From Actinomycetes bacterium (GTDB lineage Bacteria; Actinomycetota; Coriobacteriia; Coriobacteriales; Eggerthellaceae): a DNA stretch of 64,000 bases. The stretch lies in NCBI GenBank assembly GCA_023460315.1, contig JAEWQO010000003.1, positions 62,001-126,000 on the forward strand. Reading direction: 5' to 3'. The notes under the pieces are model-generated. The model worked only from the letters and a program-made list of their open reading frames with translations. It made no database searches and was not told where the DNA came from. This document shows positions 7,453-16,064 of this stretch, piece by piece (position 1 is the stretch's first letter; every line of letters begins with the position of its first letter). Position numbers and translations under genes: made by a program.

Positions 7453-8223
7453 TTACTCTCCCTTGTGCTCCCGCAGGGCCTTGAGGATGGCATGCTTCTC
7501 GGCCTGCTTTGCGGCATAGGCGCGTCGTTCCTCCCGTTTGGCGATCCGCACTGCCTCTTCGGCCGCGCGCTCCTGGGCATGGGCTGCGCGCTTGGCGGCG
7601 CGATCCTCGTCCCGTTGGCGTTTGCGTGCCGCGCGCTCGTCTGTGGCCTCGCTATTCGAGAAGCGGCAGCCGCAATAGTTCTGGCGGTACATGCCACCCT
7701 CGCGACTGCGGCGCGTGGCCTCGTCGTAATACGGACGATAATCCTGGAACAGGGCCTGGATGCCCGCTTCGTCCGCCGCGCGTTCCAGTTCCTCACGGAT
7801 GACATCCGTGAACTGGTAGGGACTCACGGAGAGCGTCGTGCCCAACGTGTCATATCCCTTTGCAGCAGCGTAGGCGGCTGCCTCCTGGAATCTCAGGCGA
7901 TAGCAGGCGCGGCAGCGGTCCTTGCGTTCCGTGGAGCTGGCAGGATTGCCTTCGGTTCGGGTAGAAAGGCAGGGGATGGGCGACGTGGCCCCGACGCGCT
8001 TCACTGCTTCCTCCCATGCCGAGGGATCATAGGCCCCCTCGATCACGGTCACGTCTTCGCTTTCTGCCCAGGTGCGAAGCGTTGACAGCCGATGGCGGTA
8101 CTCTTCGATGGGATGTATGTTTGAGTTGGCGTAGAACACGACGGGTTCCCGGCCGGCGGCGCGCAGGAGGCGAATGGGCTCCAGCGAACAGGGGCCACAG
8201 CAGGCATGCAGCAGTAATTTCAT
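7453..8223 (-). CDS. queH: Epoxyqueuosine reductase QueH with charged C-terminal tail
   Basis: QueH reduces epoxyqueuosine to queuosine in tRNA using a 4Fe-4S cluster, replacing QueG in many anaerobes. The 256-residue product starts MKLLLHACCGPCSLEPIR, with the family CCGPC motif. It also has the second cysteine pair in RCRACYRLR (near residue 100) and a third in YCGCRFS. The body ends near residue 185. The remaining 70 residues are almost only Ala, Arg, Lys and Glu and probably form a long helix or coiled coil not needed for catalysis. ATG 8221-8223 is preceded by GAGGAGG. A possible small ORF upstream overlaps the start in an ATGA arrangement. Confidence 0.92.
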   Translation of the reverse strand: MKLLLHACCGPCSLEPIRLLRAAGREPVVFYANSNIHPIEEYRHRLSTLRTWAESEDVTVIEGAYDPSAWEEAVKRVGATSPIPCLSTRTEGNPASSTERKDRCRACYRLRFQEAAAYAAAKGYDTLGTTLSVSPYQFTDVIREELERAADEAGIQALFQDYRPYYDEATRRSREGGMYRQNYCGCRFSNSEATDERAARKRQRDEDRAAKRAAHAQERAAEEAVRIAKREERRAYAAKQAEKHAILKALREHKGE

Positions 8224-8513
8224 CGGACCTCCTCGCATCTTGAACGTCGAACTATGGCTGGGGCAGACCGCGGACTTTTGATCCCCTCTCGCCTGAGCGC
8301 AGGAGTAACGGCAGCTGCCTGTGGTCCAAGGGCGTCGTGCCCGGCCTGCCATATCGGTCGGTCGATCCCGCGTCGGATTGAGTTCGGAAATTCCCGACGC
8401 GCCCCGGATGCAACTGGCAGTTCTCGTCGCCCACCAAGGGAGAGCATGCTCAGTCTCTGGTCCCGGTTTGACGGAGACGCTTCTCCGAGCGTAGCGATTT
8501 CATTGGTTTTCAT
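8220..8513 (-). CDS. Possible small upstream ORF coupled to queH
   Basis: A 97-codon frame begins at ATG 8513 directly behind GGAGGAGCTC, an excellent ribosome binding site. It ends with TGA overlapping the queH ATG. The translation is Arg- and Ser-rich and resembles no family I know, so it may be a leader or coupling ORF, or chance. The surrounding gap, 8224-8584, otherwise contains only a -10-like TATACT (8534-8539) facing the HAD gene. Confidence 0.3.
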   Translation of the reverse strand: MKTNEIATLGEASPSNRDQRLSMLSLGGRRELPVASGARREFPNSIRRGIDRPIWQAGHDALGPQAAAVTPALRREGIKSPRSAPAIVRRSRCEEVR

Positions 8514-8584
8514 GAGCTCCTCCGCTTGTGACGTATACTACCATGATCTGAGAGGTGCCCGCACACGACCAAAGGAACAACGCA

Positions 8585-9547
8585 ATGGATGAACGTCTCG
8601 AGCTTCAGAACGAACCTCCCGCGCGAGCGTATCGCGCCGTGTTCTTCGACCTGGACGGCACACTGCTGCCCATGGAGTTGGAAGACTTCCTCGGTTCCTA
8701 CTTCAAGGCGATCACCCAGTTCGTTGATGCTCACCAGCTTGATGCGGAAACGTTTTCAGCCGGTCTCAAAGCGGGCATCGGAGCCATGGCGAACCATGAT
8801 GACGGACGCACGAATTACGACGTGTATTGGGAGGAGTTTTTCCGGCAGGCAGACCCCGATGCCGCAGACTGGAACGAACTGCTGGCAGGTTTCTATGAGC
8901 ATGATTTTGGCAAGGTTGGCGCCGATGTGGTTCCTGACCCGAATGTCGTGCGCGCCATACATACCTTGACAGCCAAGGGATATCCGCTCGTGCTGGCCAC
9001 CATGCCCATGTTTCCCCGGCGGGCGGTGCAATGGCGTCTGTCTTGGGCGGGCGTGGACCCTCGTGACTTCTCCCGGCTCACCTCCTACGAGAACTCCACC
9101 TCGGTGAAGCCAAAGCTTGCCTACTGCGCCGAAAACATGGCGGCATGCGGAGTGAGGGGTGAGGAGGTGCTCATGGTGGGAAATAACACCGTGGAGGACC
9201 TGTCGTTTCTCAAGCTTGGCGCCGATGCGTTTTTGGTGACCGACCATCTGCTCGATCCGGTGGGGTACGACTTGGCCACGGTCAGGCACGGCAGCATGGC
9301 CGATTTCGCCGATTGGGTTGAATCCTTGCCCCTGTGTGACAATCCTGCGCACGACATCGATCCCGGTGTCGTGGACGCAGACGCTTGCCTGGCAGCGCTT
9401 GGACTCGCAACAGCTGGCTCGGCCGATGATGCCGCTTCGGCTGGACTTGACGCGCAGCGGGCCTGCGGCAAGGGTGCTTCCGCGTCGACTGCCGAGGCCA
9501 TGTCGGACGCGCTGGACGCGGCGAATGCCGCAGAGCCGAGCGCGTAG
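8585..9547 (+). CDS. HAD-superfamily hydrolase
   Basis: This is a 320-residue haloacid-dehalogenase-type phosphatase of unknown substrate. Motif I is FFDLDGTLLP near residue 17, with both catalytic Asp residues. Motif II/III candidates are LATMPMFPRR and the Lys in SVKPKLAYC, and motif IV is GNNTVEDLSFLKLGADAF. A helical cap lies between motifs I and II. The last 45 residues are Ala- and Ser-rich and look disordered. I start at ATG 8585 because AAAGGA (8571-8576) precedes it at good spacing; GTG 8555 is an alternative. It ends 2 nt before tgt, so the two are probably cotranscribed. Confidence 0.85.
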   Translation: MDERLELQNEPPARAYRAVFFDLDGTLLPMELEDFLGSYFKAITQFVDAHQLDAETFSAGLKAGIGAMANHDDGRTNYDVYWEEFFRQADPDAADWNELLAGFYEHDFGKVGADVVPDPNVVRAIHTLTAKGYPLVLATMPMFPRRAVQWRLSWAGVDPRDFSRLTSYENSTSVKPKLAYCAENMAACGVRGEEVLMVGNNTVEDLSFLKLGADAFLVTDHLLDPVGYDLATVRHGSMADFADWVESLPLCDNPAHDIDPGVVDADACLAALGLATAGSADDAASAGLDAQRACGKGASASTAEAMSDALDAANAAEPSA

Positions 9548-9549
9548 CC

Positions 9550-10695
9550 GTGGCCCTGTTCGAAACCACCCTTGAAGCTCAAAGCGGACATGCCCGTGCG
9601 CTGACGTACGAAACGGCGCACGGCGCCTTCCAAACGCCGATGTTCATGCCGGTGGGCACCAGCGCCACCGTCAAGGGGATCACGGTGCAGCAGCTGCACG
9701 ATCTGGGCAGTCAGGTGGTGCTGGCGAACGCCTACCACCTTTCCTTGCGCCCCGGCGCCGCTGTGGTGGCAGAGGCTGGCGGCGTGCATGAATTCATGCA
9801 CTACGATGGGCCCATGCTGACGGATTCCGGCGGATTCCAGGTGTTCTCTCTCGCCGACACGCTCAAGCTCGATGAGGAAGGGCTCACGTTCCGTTCCATC
9901 TATGATGGATCGAAGGTTCGCTGGACCCCTGAGAGCAACATGGCCATCCAGGAGCAGCTGGGCGCGGACATAGCCATGCAGCTTGACCAGTGCACGCCCT
10001 ATCCGGCCGAACGGGCATTTGTGGCGAGCGCCGTTGACCTCTCGGCAAAGTGGGCCCGGCGCTGTCTGGCGGCCCACACGCGTCCCGACCAGACGCTCTT
10101 CGGCATTGTGCAGGGCGGCATGGACCTGGACCTGCGCCTCGAGTCGATTCGCCGGCTGCGAGAAATAGAAGATGACAGCGCGAGGGAGGGCGGTCGCCGC
10201 TTCGGCGGCTTCGGCATCGGAGGCTACTCGGTGGGCGAGGACCACGAGGTCATGTTCGAAACGCTGGGGCAGGTCGCTCTCGCGCTGCCCGAAGGTCGGC
10301 CGCGTTACCTCATGGGGGTGGGGAATCCCACCACGCTCGTGAAGGCCGTGCACGAGGGCGTGGACATGTTCGACTGTGTGCTTCCCACGCGCACGGCGCG
10401 CATGGGCACGGCGTTTTCCAGCGCGGGCCGCATGAACATGCGCAACGCGAAATACACACGGGACTTCAGCCCTCTTGATCCCGCCTGCTCGTGTCCCACC
10501 TGTCAAAATCACACGCGCGCCTACATTCGCCATCTGGTGAAGCAGGGCGAGATGCTGGGCGGCATCCTGCTGTCAATCCATAATCTGCACTACCTTATCG
10601 ACCTTATGCGCCGTGCGCGCGAGGCGGTGTTGGCGGATGCCTATGAGGACTTTTACCAGGAGTGGATGGCGAGTCCCGCCATGCGAGACTATTAG
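9550..10695 (+). CDS. tgt: Queuine/preQ1 tRNA-guanine transglycosylase
   Basis: Tgt exchanges guanine 34 of tRNAs with GUN anticodons for preQ1. The 381-residue product has the catalytic segment LTDSGGFQVFSL, the nucleophile region MQLDQCTPYP followed by FGIVQGGMDLDLR, and MGVGNPTTLVKAVHEGVDMFDCVLPTR. Its zinc site is CSCPTCQNHTRAYIRHL followed by a His in LLSIHNLHYL. The start is GTG 9550, immediately after the HAD gene, with a weak ribosome binding site, so translation is probably coupled. Together with queA and queH on the opposite strand it supplies the late steps of queuosine synthesis. Confidence 0.96.
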   Translation: MALFETTLEAQSGHARALTYETAHGAFQTPMFMPVGTSATVKGITVQQLHDLGSQVVLANAYHLSLRPGAAVVAEAGGVHEFMHYDGPMLTDSGGFQVFSLADTLKLDEEGLTFRSIYDGSKVRWTPESNMAIQEQLGADIAMQLDQCTPYPAERAFVASAVDLSAKWARRCLAAHTRPDQTLFGIVQGGMDLDLRLESIRRLREIEDDSAREGGRRFGGFGIGGYSVGEDHEVMFETLGQVALALPEGRPRYLMGVGNPTTLVKAVHEGVDMFDCVLPTRTARMGTAFSSAGRMNMRNAKYTRDFSPLDPACSCPTCQNHTRAYIRHLVKQGEMLGGILLSIHNLHYLIDLMRRAREAVLADAYEDFYQEWMASPAMRDY

Positions 10696-10716
10696 AAGAG
10701 GAAGAGGAGCGCCCCC

Positions 10717-10739
10717 GGGGACAATGCCCCCCTCTTTTT
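10717..10739 (+). terminator. Possible terminator after tgt
   Basis: GGGG (10717-10720) can pair with CCCC (10727-10730), and CCTC then TTTTT follow. An alternative hairpin, CCCCCTC with GAGGGGG, spans 10728-10750. The stem is short and the call weak. Confidence 0.3.
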
Positions 10740-10915
10740 CCTTGAGGGGGCGTGTTGTGCAGCGTGTATCTTTGACCTAGAACAATTAGCGGAAACGTGT
10801 CCGCACTGGAACATTTTGTGGCACAATAGGAACGTCGTGCGAAAGCGTTTGACGATGCGCCAAATGAGGGGCATCGCGTAAAAGGCATCCTTGAAGAAGT
10901 AAGGAAGAAGGCACT

Positions 10916-13561
10916 ATGGCGACAGCCAAGAAGGCGAAAAAGGCTACCCGGTCTGCCGACCGACGCAACATATGGCTCCTTGTTATCACGACCTTGCTGG
11001 TTATAGGGTCGGTGTTCATGTTCACCCCTCCGCAGGAGAAGATCAACCAAGGCCTTGACATCCAAGGCGGCCTGTCGGTTGTACTGACGGCAAAGGGAAC
11101 CGACGGGTCGACCGTCTCCACCGATGACATGGAAAGCAGCCGCGCCATCATCGAGAGTCGCGTGAATGCCCTCGGCGCTTCCGAGGCCGTCGTTCAGGTG
11201 CAGGGAACGAATCAGATTCTTGTCCAGATACCGGGCCTGTCTGACACGCAGGAAGCGCTCGACACCATCGGGAAGACGGGGCAGCTTGAGTTCGCCCGTC
11301 TCGACTCCTTCACTGACGATGACGTCAAGACCAAGATCGAGAACGGAGAGTATGGCAGCAACGCCACCATTACCGACGAACTGGGCAACTCCTTCCCCTC
11401 CGGCGAGACCGAGAACCTCACCGTCGAGAGCGGGACTTACACGCCGCTTGTCACCGGGCAGAACATCACGCGCGTTCAAGTGGGCAAGGCCTCTCAGACG
11501 TCGTCGGACTATGCGGTGGATGTCACGCTTGACTCCACCGGTGCGGCCGCCTTCGCGACCGCCACGGCTGACCTCGCTCCCTCGAATGGGCGGATCGTCA
11601 TCATCCTTGACGGCGAGGTGCAATCCGCTCCGGCCGTGGAGTCTGAAATTCCCAATGGAGAGGTCTCGATCACGGGCAACTACTCGCTCGATGAAGCGAA
11701 ATCGCTCCAGACCGTCCTCGAGAGTGGCTCGTTGCCGGTGAGCTTCGAGTACGCGCAAAGCCAAGTGGTCGGGCCGACGCTCGGCCAGGATGCGCTTTCT
11801 TCGGGCGTGCTCGTGGCGCTTATCGGCCTTGCGGTCGTCATATTGTATCTGCTCTTGTTCTACCGGGGGCTGGGACTGGTATCCGCTGCTGCCATGGTGG
11901 TTTTTTCGATTCTTTATCTGGGCGTTCTTGCCACGCTTTCGGCGTTTCATCTGTTCAGCCTCTCCCTTGCCGGCATTGCGGGCATCGTGCTCACCATCGG
12001 CATGGCCGCCGACTCGTCAATTCTCACCATGGAGCGATTTCGCGAAGAAATCCGCATGGGCAGAAGCGTTCGCGCCGCTTCGATCACCGGTGTCAAACAT
12101 GCCATTTTGACCTCAGTCGATGCTGACCTCGTGACGCTGGTGTCGGCTCTTTCCCTGTTCTTCCTGGCCTCTGCGAGCGTCAAGGGCTTTGGCCTGACGT
12201 TGGCGTTGGGCATCGCTTGCGACATCGTGATGATGCTGGTGTTCAAAGCTCCTCTCATCCGCCTGCTCGCGCCGCGTTCCATTGCGCGCCATCCTGACTT
12301 CTGGGGCACGAGGGACAGCCTGGTTGCCGCAGAAGGCTACGGGGCTTTGGCGGCAGCCGAAGGGGTGACCGTTGGCGAGGCCGAGGCTGGCGAGGCTATG
12401 AACCCTGCCGAGAGCGAGCGCCTTGCGACGCGTCGATCGGGGGAGTCGGGCGATGCTGCCGCAAAGGCGGCGGAGCATCCTCACGGCCGATTCATCAAAC
12501 GCGACATCAACTTCCTTGGACACCGGCGCGTGTTCCTGACTATTGCGGCAGTGCTTGTGTGCGCGTCCGTTCTTGTGGTGGGCATTAAGGGCATGAACTT
12601 CGGCATTGAGTTTGTCGGTGGCACCTCCATCGCATTCCATGGCACCGATGACGTGACTATCGACCAGATGCGTTCGGCCTTCACCGAGGCTGGCGAGCCC
12701 GATGCCGTCATCCAGACGACGAACGCCGACGGGCAAGAGGGCTTTTTGGTGCGCACCACCACCACGAGCGCAGAGGATGCCACTTCGCGCGCCAATCAGG
12801 TTGCAGACAACTTAGGGCTTTCGACGGGCAGTTTTGAGGTGACCACCATCGGGCCGGACTGGGGCGCGAGCGTCATCCAGTCATCGGCCATCGCCTTCCT
12901 CGTGTCCATCATCCTCATCATCATCTATATTGCCATCAGGTTCGAGTATAAGATGGGCTTCATGGCCGTCGTTTCCCTGCTGCACGTCCTCGTCATCGTT
13001 GCAGGCGTGTATGCGCTTGTGGGCCGTGAGGTCAATCCCAACACCATCGCGGCCTTGCTGACCATTTTGGGATACTCGCTCTATGACACTGTTGTCGTGT
13101 TCCACCGCATCAATGACAACATGAAGGAGGGTGACATCAAATGCACGTTCATGACGATGGCGAACCACTCCATCAACCAGGTGTTCATCCGTTCCATCAA
13201 CACCACGCTCTCCTCTCTCATTCCCGTGCTCGCCATGCTGTTCTTCGGCGGTGAGACGCTGAGGGATTTCGCATTCGCCATGGCCATCGGTCTGGCATTG
13301 GGCTCATACTCGTCCATAGCGGTGGCGAGTCCCCTTTATGCCATGTGGAAGACGCGCGAGCCACGCTTTGCGAAGCTGCAGAAAAAGTACGGCGATGAGA
13401 TCGGTCGCTTTGAATTCTCGAGTCCAGCCATGCCTCCGGCTCGCCCATCCGGAAAGACTGCGGGATCCGGCGCTGAGGGTCGCCCCTCAGGTGGCGGCGC
13501 TTCGAACGCCACGCCGAAACCGTCGAAGGGCAAGGGCCGTAAGCCCACACGCAAGAGATAG
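10916..13561 (+). CDS. secDF: Fused protein-export membrane protein SecDF
   Basis: SecD and SecF assist SecYEG-driven protein export by using the proton gradient to pull substrates outward. Here both are in one 881-residue chain. SecD occupies about residues 15-460: a first membrane helix, GLDIQGGLSVVL, the large extracytoplasmic domain, and five helices including GIVLTIGMAADSSIL. SecF occupies about 510-830, with NFGIEFVGGTSI and five helices around GYSLYDTVVVFHRIND. A charged linker of about 60 residues joins them, and the C-terminal tail is basic and Pro/Gly-rich. The start has AAGGAAGAAGG upstream. No yajC-like gene lies between tgt and secDF, where one is often found. Confidence 0.95.
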   Translation: MATAKKAKKATRSADRRNIWLLVITTLLVIGSVFMFTPPQEKINQGLDIQGGLSVVLTAKGTDGSTVSTDDMESSRAIIESRVNALGASEAVVQVQGTNQILVQIPGLSDTQEALDTIGKTGQLEFARLDSFTDDDVKTKIENGEYGSNATITDELGNSFPSGETENLTVESGTYTPLVTGQNITRVQVGKASQTSSDYAVDVTLDSTGAAAFATATADLAPSNGRIVIILDGEVQSAPAVESEIPNGEVSITGNYSLDEAKSLQTVLESGSLPVSFEYAQSQVVGPTLGQDALSSGVLVALIGLAVVILYLLLFYRGLGLVSAAAMVVFSILYLGVLATLSAFHLFSLSLAGIAGIVLTIGMAADSSILTMERFREEIRMGRSVRAASITGVKHAILTSVDADLVTLVSALSLFFLASASVKGFGLTLALGIACDIVMMLVFKAPLIRLLAPRSIARHPDFWGTRDSLVAAEGYGALAAAEGVTVGEAEAGEAMNPAESERLATRRSGESGDAAAKAAEHPHGRFIKRDINFLGHRRVFLTIAAVLVCASVLVVGIKGMNFGIEFVGGTSIAFHGTDDVTIDQMRSAFTEAGEPDAVIQTTNADGQEGFLVRTTTTSAEDATSRANQVADNLGLSTGSFEVTTIGPDWGASVIQSSAIAFLVSIILIIIYIAIRFEYKMGFMAVVSLLHVLVIVAGVYALVGREVNPNTIAALLTILGYSLYDTVVVFHRINDNMKEGDIKCTFMTMANHSINQVFIRSINTTLSSLIPVLAMLFFGGETLRDFAFAMAIGLALGSYSSIAVASPLYAMWKTREPRFAKLQKKYGDEIGRFEFSSPAMPPARPSGKTAGSGAEGRPSGGGASNATPKPSKGKGRKPTRKR

Positions 13562-13581
13562 CATTCGCCGCGCGCACTCAA

Positions 13582-13619
13582 GGGATGGCCTTGGAACTTC
13601 AGGGCCATCCCTGCGTTTT
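13582..13619 (+). terminator. Intrinsic terminator of secDF
   Basis: GGGATGGCC (13582-13590) pairs perfectly with GGCCATCCC (13603-13611) around a 12-nt loop, with TGCGTTTT following. It lies 20 nt after the secDF stop. Confidence 0.7.
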
Positions 13620-13942
13620 GGGGCCCTTTTGGGGGGCATTTAGCAGGCGACCGCGATGGGGGCACGAGACGTTTGAGGCTGCCTGTGCCGCCGCCTGTCC
13701 CCCTGCTCCGCGTGATTGGCTTGAGCTTGGCACCGAGCCTGACGCCTTCCTCCTTGCTCTTTTGTGCGGATGGATCTGACCGGCTTTCGGCGACGGAGGC
13801 AGATGCCCGCGGAGCGCGAAGCGCGTTTTACCGCTTGCTTTCATGCGGCATGCCGTCCGGTTGAATCGGCAGGTGACACCGCCCACCAAGCGCGCGATAT
13901 GATACTCTGAATGGAAATGATATTTTCGAGAAAGGGGCCGGT
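13620..13942. other. Intergenic stretch without a gene
   Basis: No convincing coding region is seen. The only notable signal is a -10-like TATGAT near 13898, about 45 nt upstream of the DUF1292 gene start. Short frames here have no ribosome binding site or family resemblance. Confidence 0.5.
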
Positions 13943-14266
13943 ATGCGCCAAGGAAGCGCTCCTAATTTTTGCCCACCCACCGAAGAAGGCGTTACCGTTG
14001 TGCTGGAGGACGAAGAGGGGGAGCAGGTTGAACTTGAGTTTCTCGGCGTCATCTTGCATCGAGATCGCCGGTATGGGTTCTTCTTTCCCCTGTCCGATGT
14101 CGAGCCTGTCGGGTCGTCTGGGGAAATTGTGCTGTTGGAAGTGACGGAACTTGATGAGGACGGTCAGCCTTCGGGATTTGAGCTTGTCGAGGATGAGGCT
14201 GTGGCTGCCGAGGTGTATGAAGACTTTCGTGTTGCCACGCATGAGCTCTATGATTTTTCAGACTGA
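13943..14266 (+). CDS. DUF1292 (YrzB-like) protein
   Basis: This small acidic protein of 107 residues is cytoplasmic. The core VTVVLEDEEGEQVELEFLGV, then YGFFFPLSDVEP and GEIVLLEVTELDEDG, matches the layout of DUF1292 proteins, which are small beta-rich proteins of unknown function found in Firmicutes and Actinobacteria. ATG 13943 has AAAGGGG nine nt upstream. It stands alone, convergent with the small minus-strand gene at 14366. Confidence 0.75.
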   Translation: MRQGSAPNFCPPTEEGVTVVLEDEEGEQVELEFLGVILHRDRRYGFFFPLSDVEPVGSSGEIVLLEVTELDEDGQPSGFELVEDEAVAAEVYEDFRVATHELYDFSD

Positions 14267-14365
14267 GATTTCGTGCATTGGAAAGGACCCCGTTCCCGGT
14301 GGGGAGGATGGGGCTTGATCTTTTGCGGTCCGGCACGGCGGAGGGGCTGGATCGTTCGACCGGCG

Positions 14366-14560
14366 TTATCGGCCGAACTGATCCCAGCCGCCGGGGGGCA
14401 TGACCCTTTCTGACTGGGCAACGGCAGCGAGATACATGATCTCCTGATTGATGGCACGCTCCAGCTCGCAGACATCCTCCTCGGTCTCTGCCATGTCGAA
14501 CAGATTCGCTGTTGCGCTCTTGATCGTCTCCATGAGTTTTTGGTACTCAGCACTGCCCAT
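14366..14560 (-). CDS. Small hypothetical protein
   Basis: The 64-residue product is predominantly helical and acidic (MGSAEYQKLMETIKSATANL at the start, GGWDQFGR at the end), with one Cys and no membrane segment. I chose ATG 14558-14560 because CGGAGGATG gives a strong ribosome binding site at correct spacing. A GTG 45 nt further upstream would add 15 residues but has no such site. I do not recognise the family. Confidence 0.6.
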   Translation of the reverse strand: MGSAEYQKLMETIKSATANLFDMAETEEDVCELERAINQEIMYLAAVAQSERVMPPGGWDQFGR

Positions 14561-14805
14561 AAAGGCATCCTCCGATTGCGTCTCTGCTGCGAACTCGTCG
14601 TTCACATAAGTGGCCTACATGGCTATTCTGTTTGTCTGTCCCGTGGCAACAGTGTACGACTTTTCCAGAAAACGGGGGGCTGAGTTCAGGATGGTCTGCA
14701 ATTCGTTGAAAACCCTGCACAATCTTCTTGCTCAGCCCGCCGGAAAGACCTGTCTTCGTGAGCCTGGGGCAGTGCTGCCGTGTCGACCGCCTCCCATTCG
14801 ACGAG

Positions 14806-15219
14806 TTACCATTCGACGGGCGTCCAGCTTCCGTCGATGTCGCACAGCCACGCCTTGGGTTCCGTGATGGAGAAGAAGGTGAGCGTCCTGTCGTCGGGTC
14901 CCTCGTAATGCTCGCCAATGCCGGTCATGTGCGCGTAGCCCGCTTGTCTTATGCCTTGATCGGCCCGATCCTCCAGATCGGCAATTCCTCGCAGGATAAT
15001 CCATCCGCTTCCGGGCTTCCATGCGGTCAGCTCAATTTTTGGGTTTGCTTCAAGCTCCCGATAGACGTCTTTTGTCGTGGCCGTACAGAGCCAGATGCAT
15101 CCGTCTCGCTCTGCGACAAAACTGAACGGACGCACGTGAGGCTGGTCTCCCTCGCAGGTGGCCAGGTACCAAGCGGGAACGCTGGCCAGATAGGTGGCAA
15201 CCATCTTGCTTCCTGTCAT
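14806..15219 (-). CDS. Pyridoxamine 5'-phosphate oxidase-like flavin-binding protein
   Basis: This 137-residue split-barrel protein begins MTGSKMVATYLASVPAWYLA. It has the family pattern of a short N-terminal helix and strands reading YLATCEGDQPHVRPFSFV, then GCIWLCTATTKDVYREL and PKIELTAW. These proteins usually bind FMN or F420 and reduce small molecules, but the substrate cannot be told. ATG 15217-15219 is preceded by AAGGAGAA; the frame extends upstream but the added residues are atypical. It lies just downstream of the riboflavin ECF operon on the same strand, separated from ecfT by 38 bp, so it may be cotranscribed with a flavin importer. Confidence 0.8.
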   Translation of the reverse strand: MTGSKMVATYLASVPAWYLATCEGDQPHVRPFSFVAERDGCIWLCTATTKDVYRELEANPKIELTAWKPGSGWIILRGIADLEDRADQGIRQAGYAHMTGIGEHYEGPDDRTLTFFSITEPKAWLCDIDGSWTPVEW

Positions 15220-15257
15220 GGTGATTCTCCTTTTTGCCGTGGCTTTCAAGGCCGGTT

Positions 15258-16064
15258 TCAATGGGGGATGAGGTTTGATAGGCCGATGCATAGTTCCATG
15301 AAGGCGACAGTTCCGGCTGCGGCCGTGTCGAGACGCGAAAAGGTGAGCGGATGCAGCCTTGTTCGTCCGGTTCCTCCATGGTAGCAGCGAGCGTCCATGG
15401 CTGATGACAGCGTTTCCGCGTGCCGAAAGGCGCTCGTGAACAGAGGAACGACCAACGCGCTCACGAGACGAGGCCCTCCTCTGAGCGGATTGGCTGAGAA
15501 CGACGCGCCACGGCTGATCTGGGCATGGTAGATGATGCCGAACTCGGTGACGAACTGAGGCAAGAAGCGCAGGGCGATGCCCATCATCAAGGACAGCTCA
15601 TGGGCGGGGACGCCGAGGCGGGCCAAGGGATGCAGCAGGCGATCGAAGGCATCGGTTATATCGAGGGTGGATGTCGTGAGGGTGAGCAAGCTTATGCTCA
15701 GGAGCAGGAGCAGGACGCGGATGCCGATGAAAGCCGCCTGCAGTACTCCCTTCTCGCTGATGCGGAACACCCACCATTCGAGCAGCACGGCGCCGCCTTG
15801 GACGAAGAACACATTCAACAGTGCGGTGATGACGACGACGAACGCAAGTGGTGCGATGGAATGCAACGCTGAGCGCAGGGGTATCTGTGCAAGAGCGTAG
15901 AATCCAAGGACGAAGATGGCGCACAGGGCAAGCCCATAGAAGGTCTGTGCGGTAAAAATGACCACGATAAGTGCCAGCGAGAGCAGCAGTTTTGCCCGAG
16001 GATCCATGCGGTGGATCGGGCTTTCCCCCGGGTAGTAGCGTCCAAAGACGGCGGGGCTAGGCAT
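15258..16064 (-). CDS. ecfT: ECF transporter transmembrane subunit EcfT (riboflavin cassette)
   Basis: EcfT couples the two ECF ATPases to a substrate-binding S component. The 268-residue product has five or six hydrophobic segments. Near the C-terminus it carries the coupling-helix signature AMDARCYHGGTGRTRL, a familiar variant of the Ala-Arg-Gly motif. An N-terminal SPIHRMDPRAKLLLSLALI segment is also typical. Its start overlaps the end of the upstream ATPase gene by 8 nt. With ribU and the two ATPase genes it completes a dedicated transporter under FMN riboswitch control. Confidence 0.92.
   Translation of the reverse strand: MPSPAVFGRYYPGESPIHRMDPRAKLLLSLALIVVIFTAQTFYGLALCAIFVLGFYALAQIPLRSALHSIAPLAFVVVITALLNVFFVQGGAVLLEWWVFRISEKGVLQAAFIGIRVLLLLLSISLLTLTTSTLDITDAFDRLLHPLARLGVPAHELSLMMGIALRFLPQFVTEFGIIYHAQISRGASFSANPLRGGPRLVSALVVPLFTSAFRHAETLSSAMDARCYHGGTGRTRLHPLTFSRLDTAAAGTVAFMELCIGLSNLIPH

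Noticed and set aside
10696..10915. yajC, often found between tgt and secD
   Set aside because: No frame of suitable length or hydrophobicity is present in the gap.
13585..13889. Short frames on both strands after secDF
   Set aside because: They cover the secDF terminator and have no ribosome binding site.
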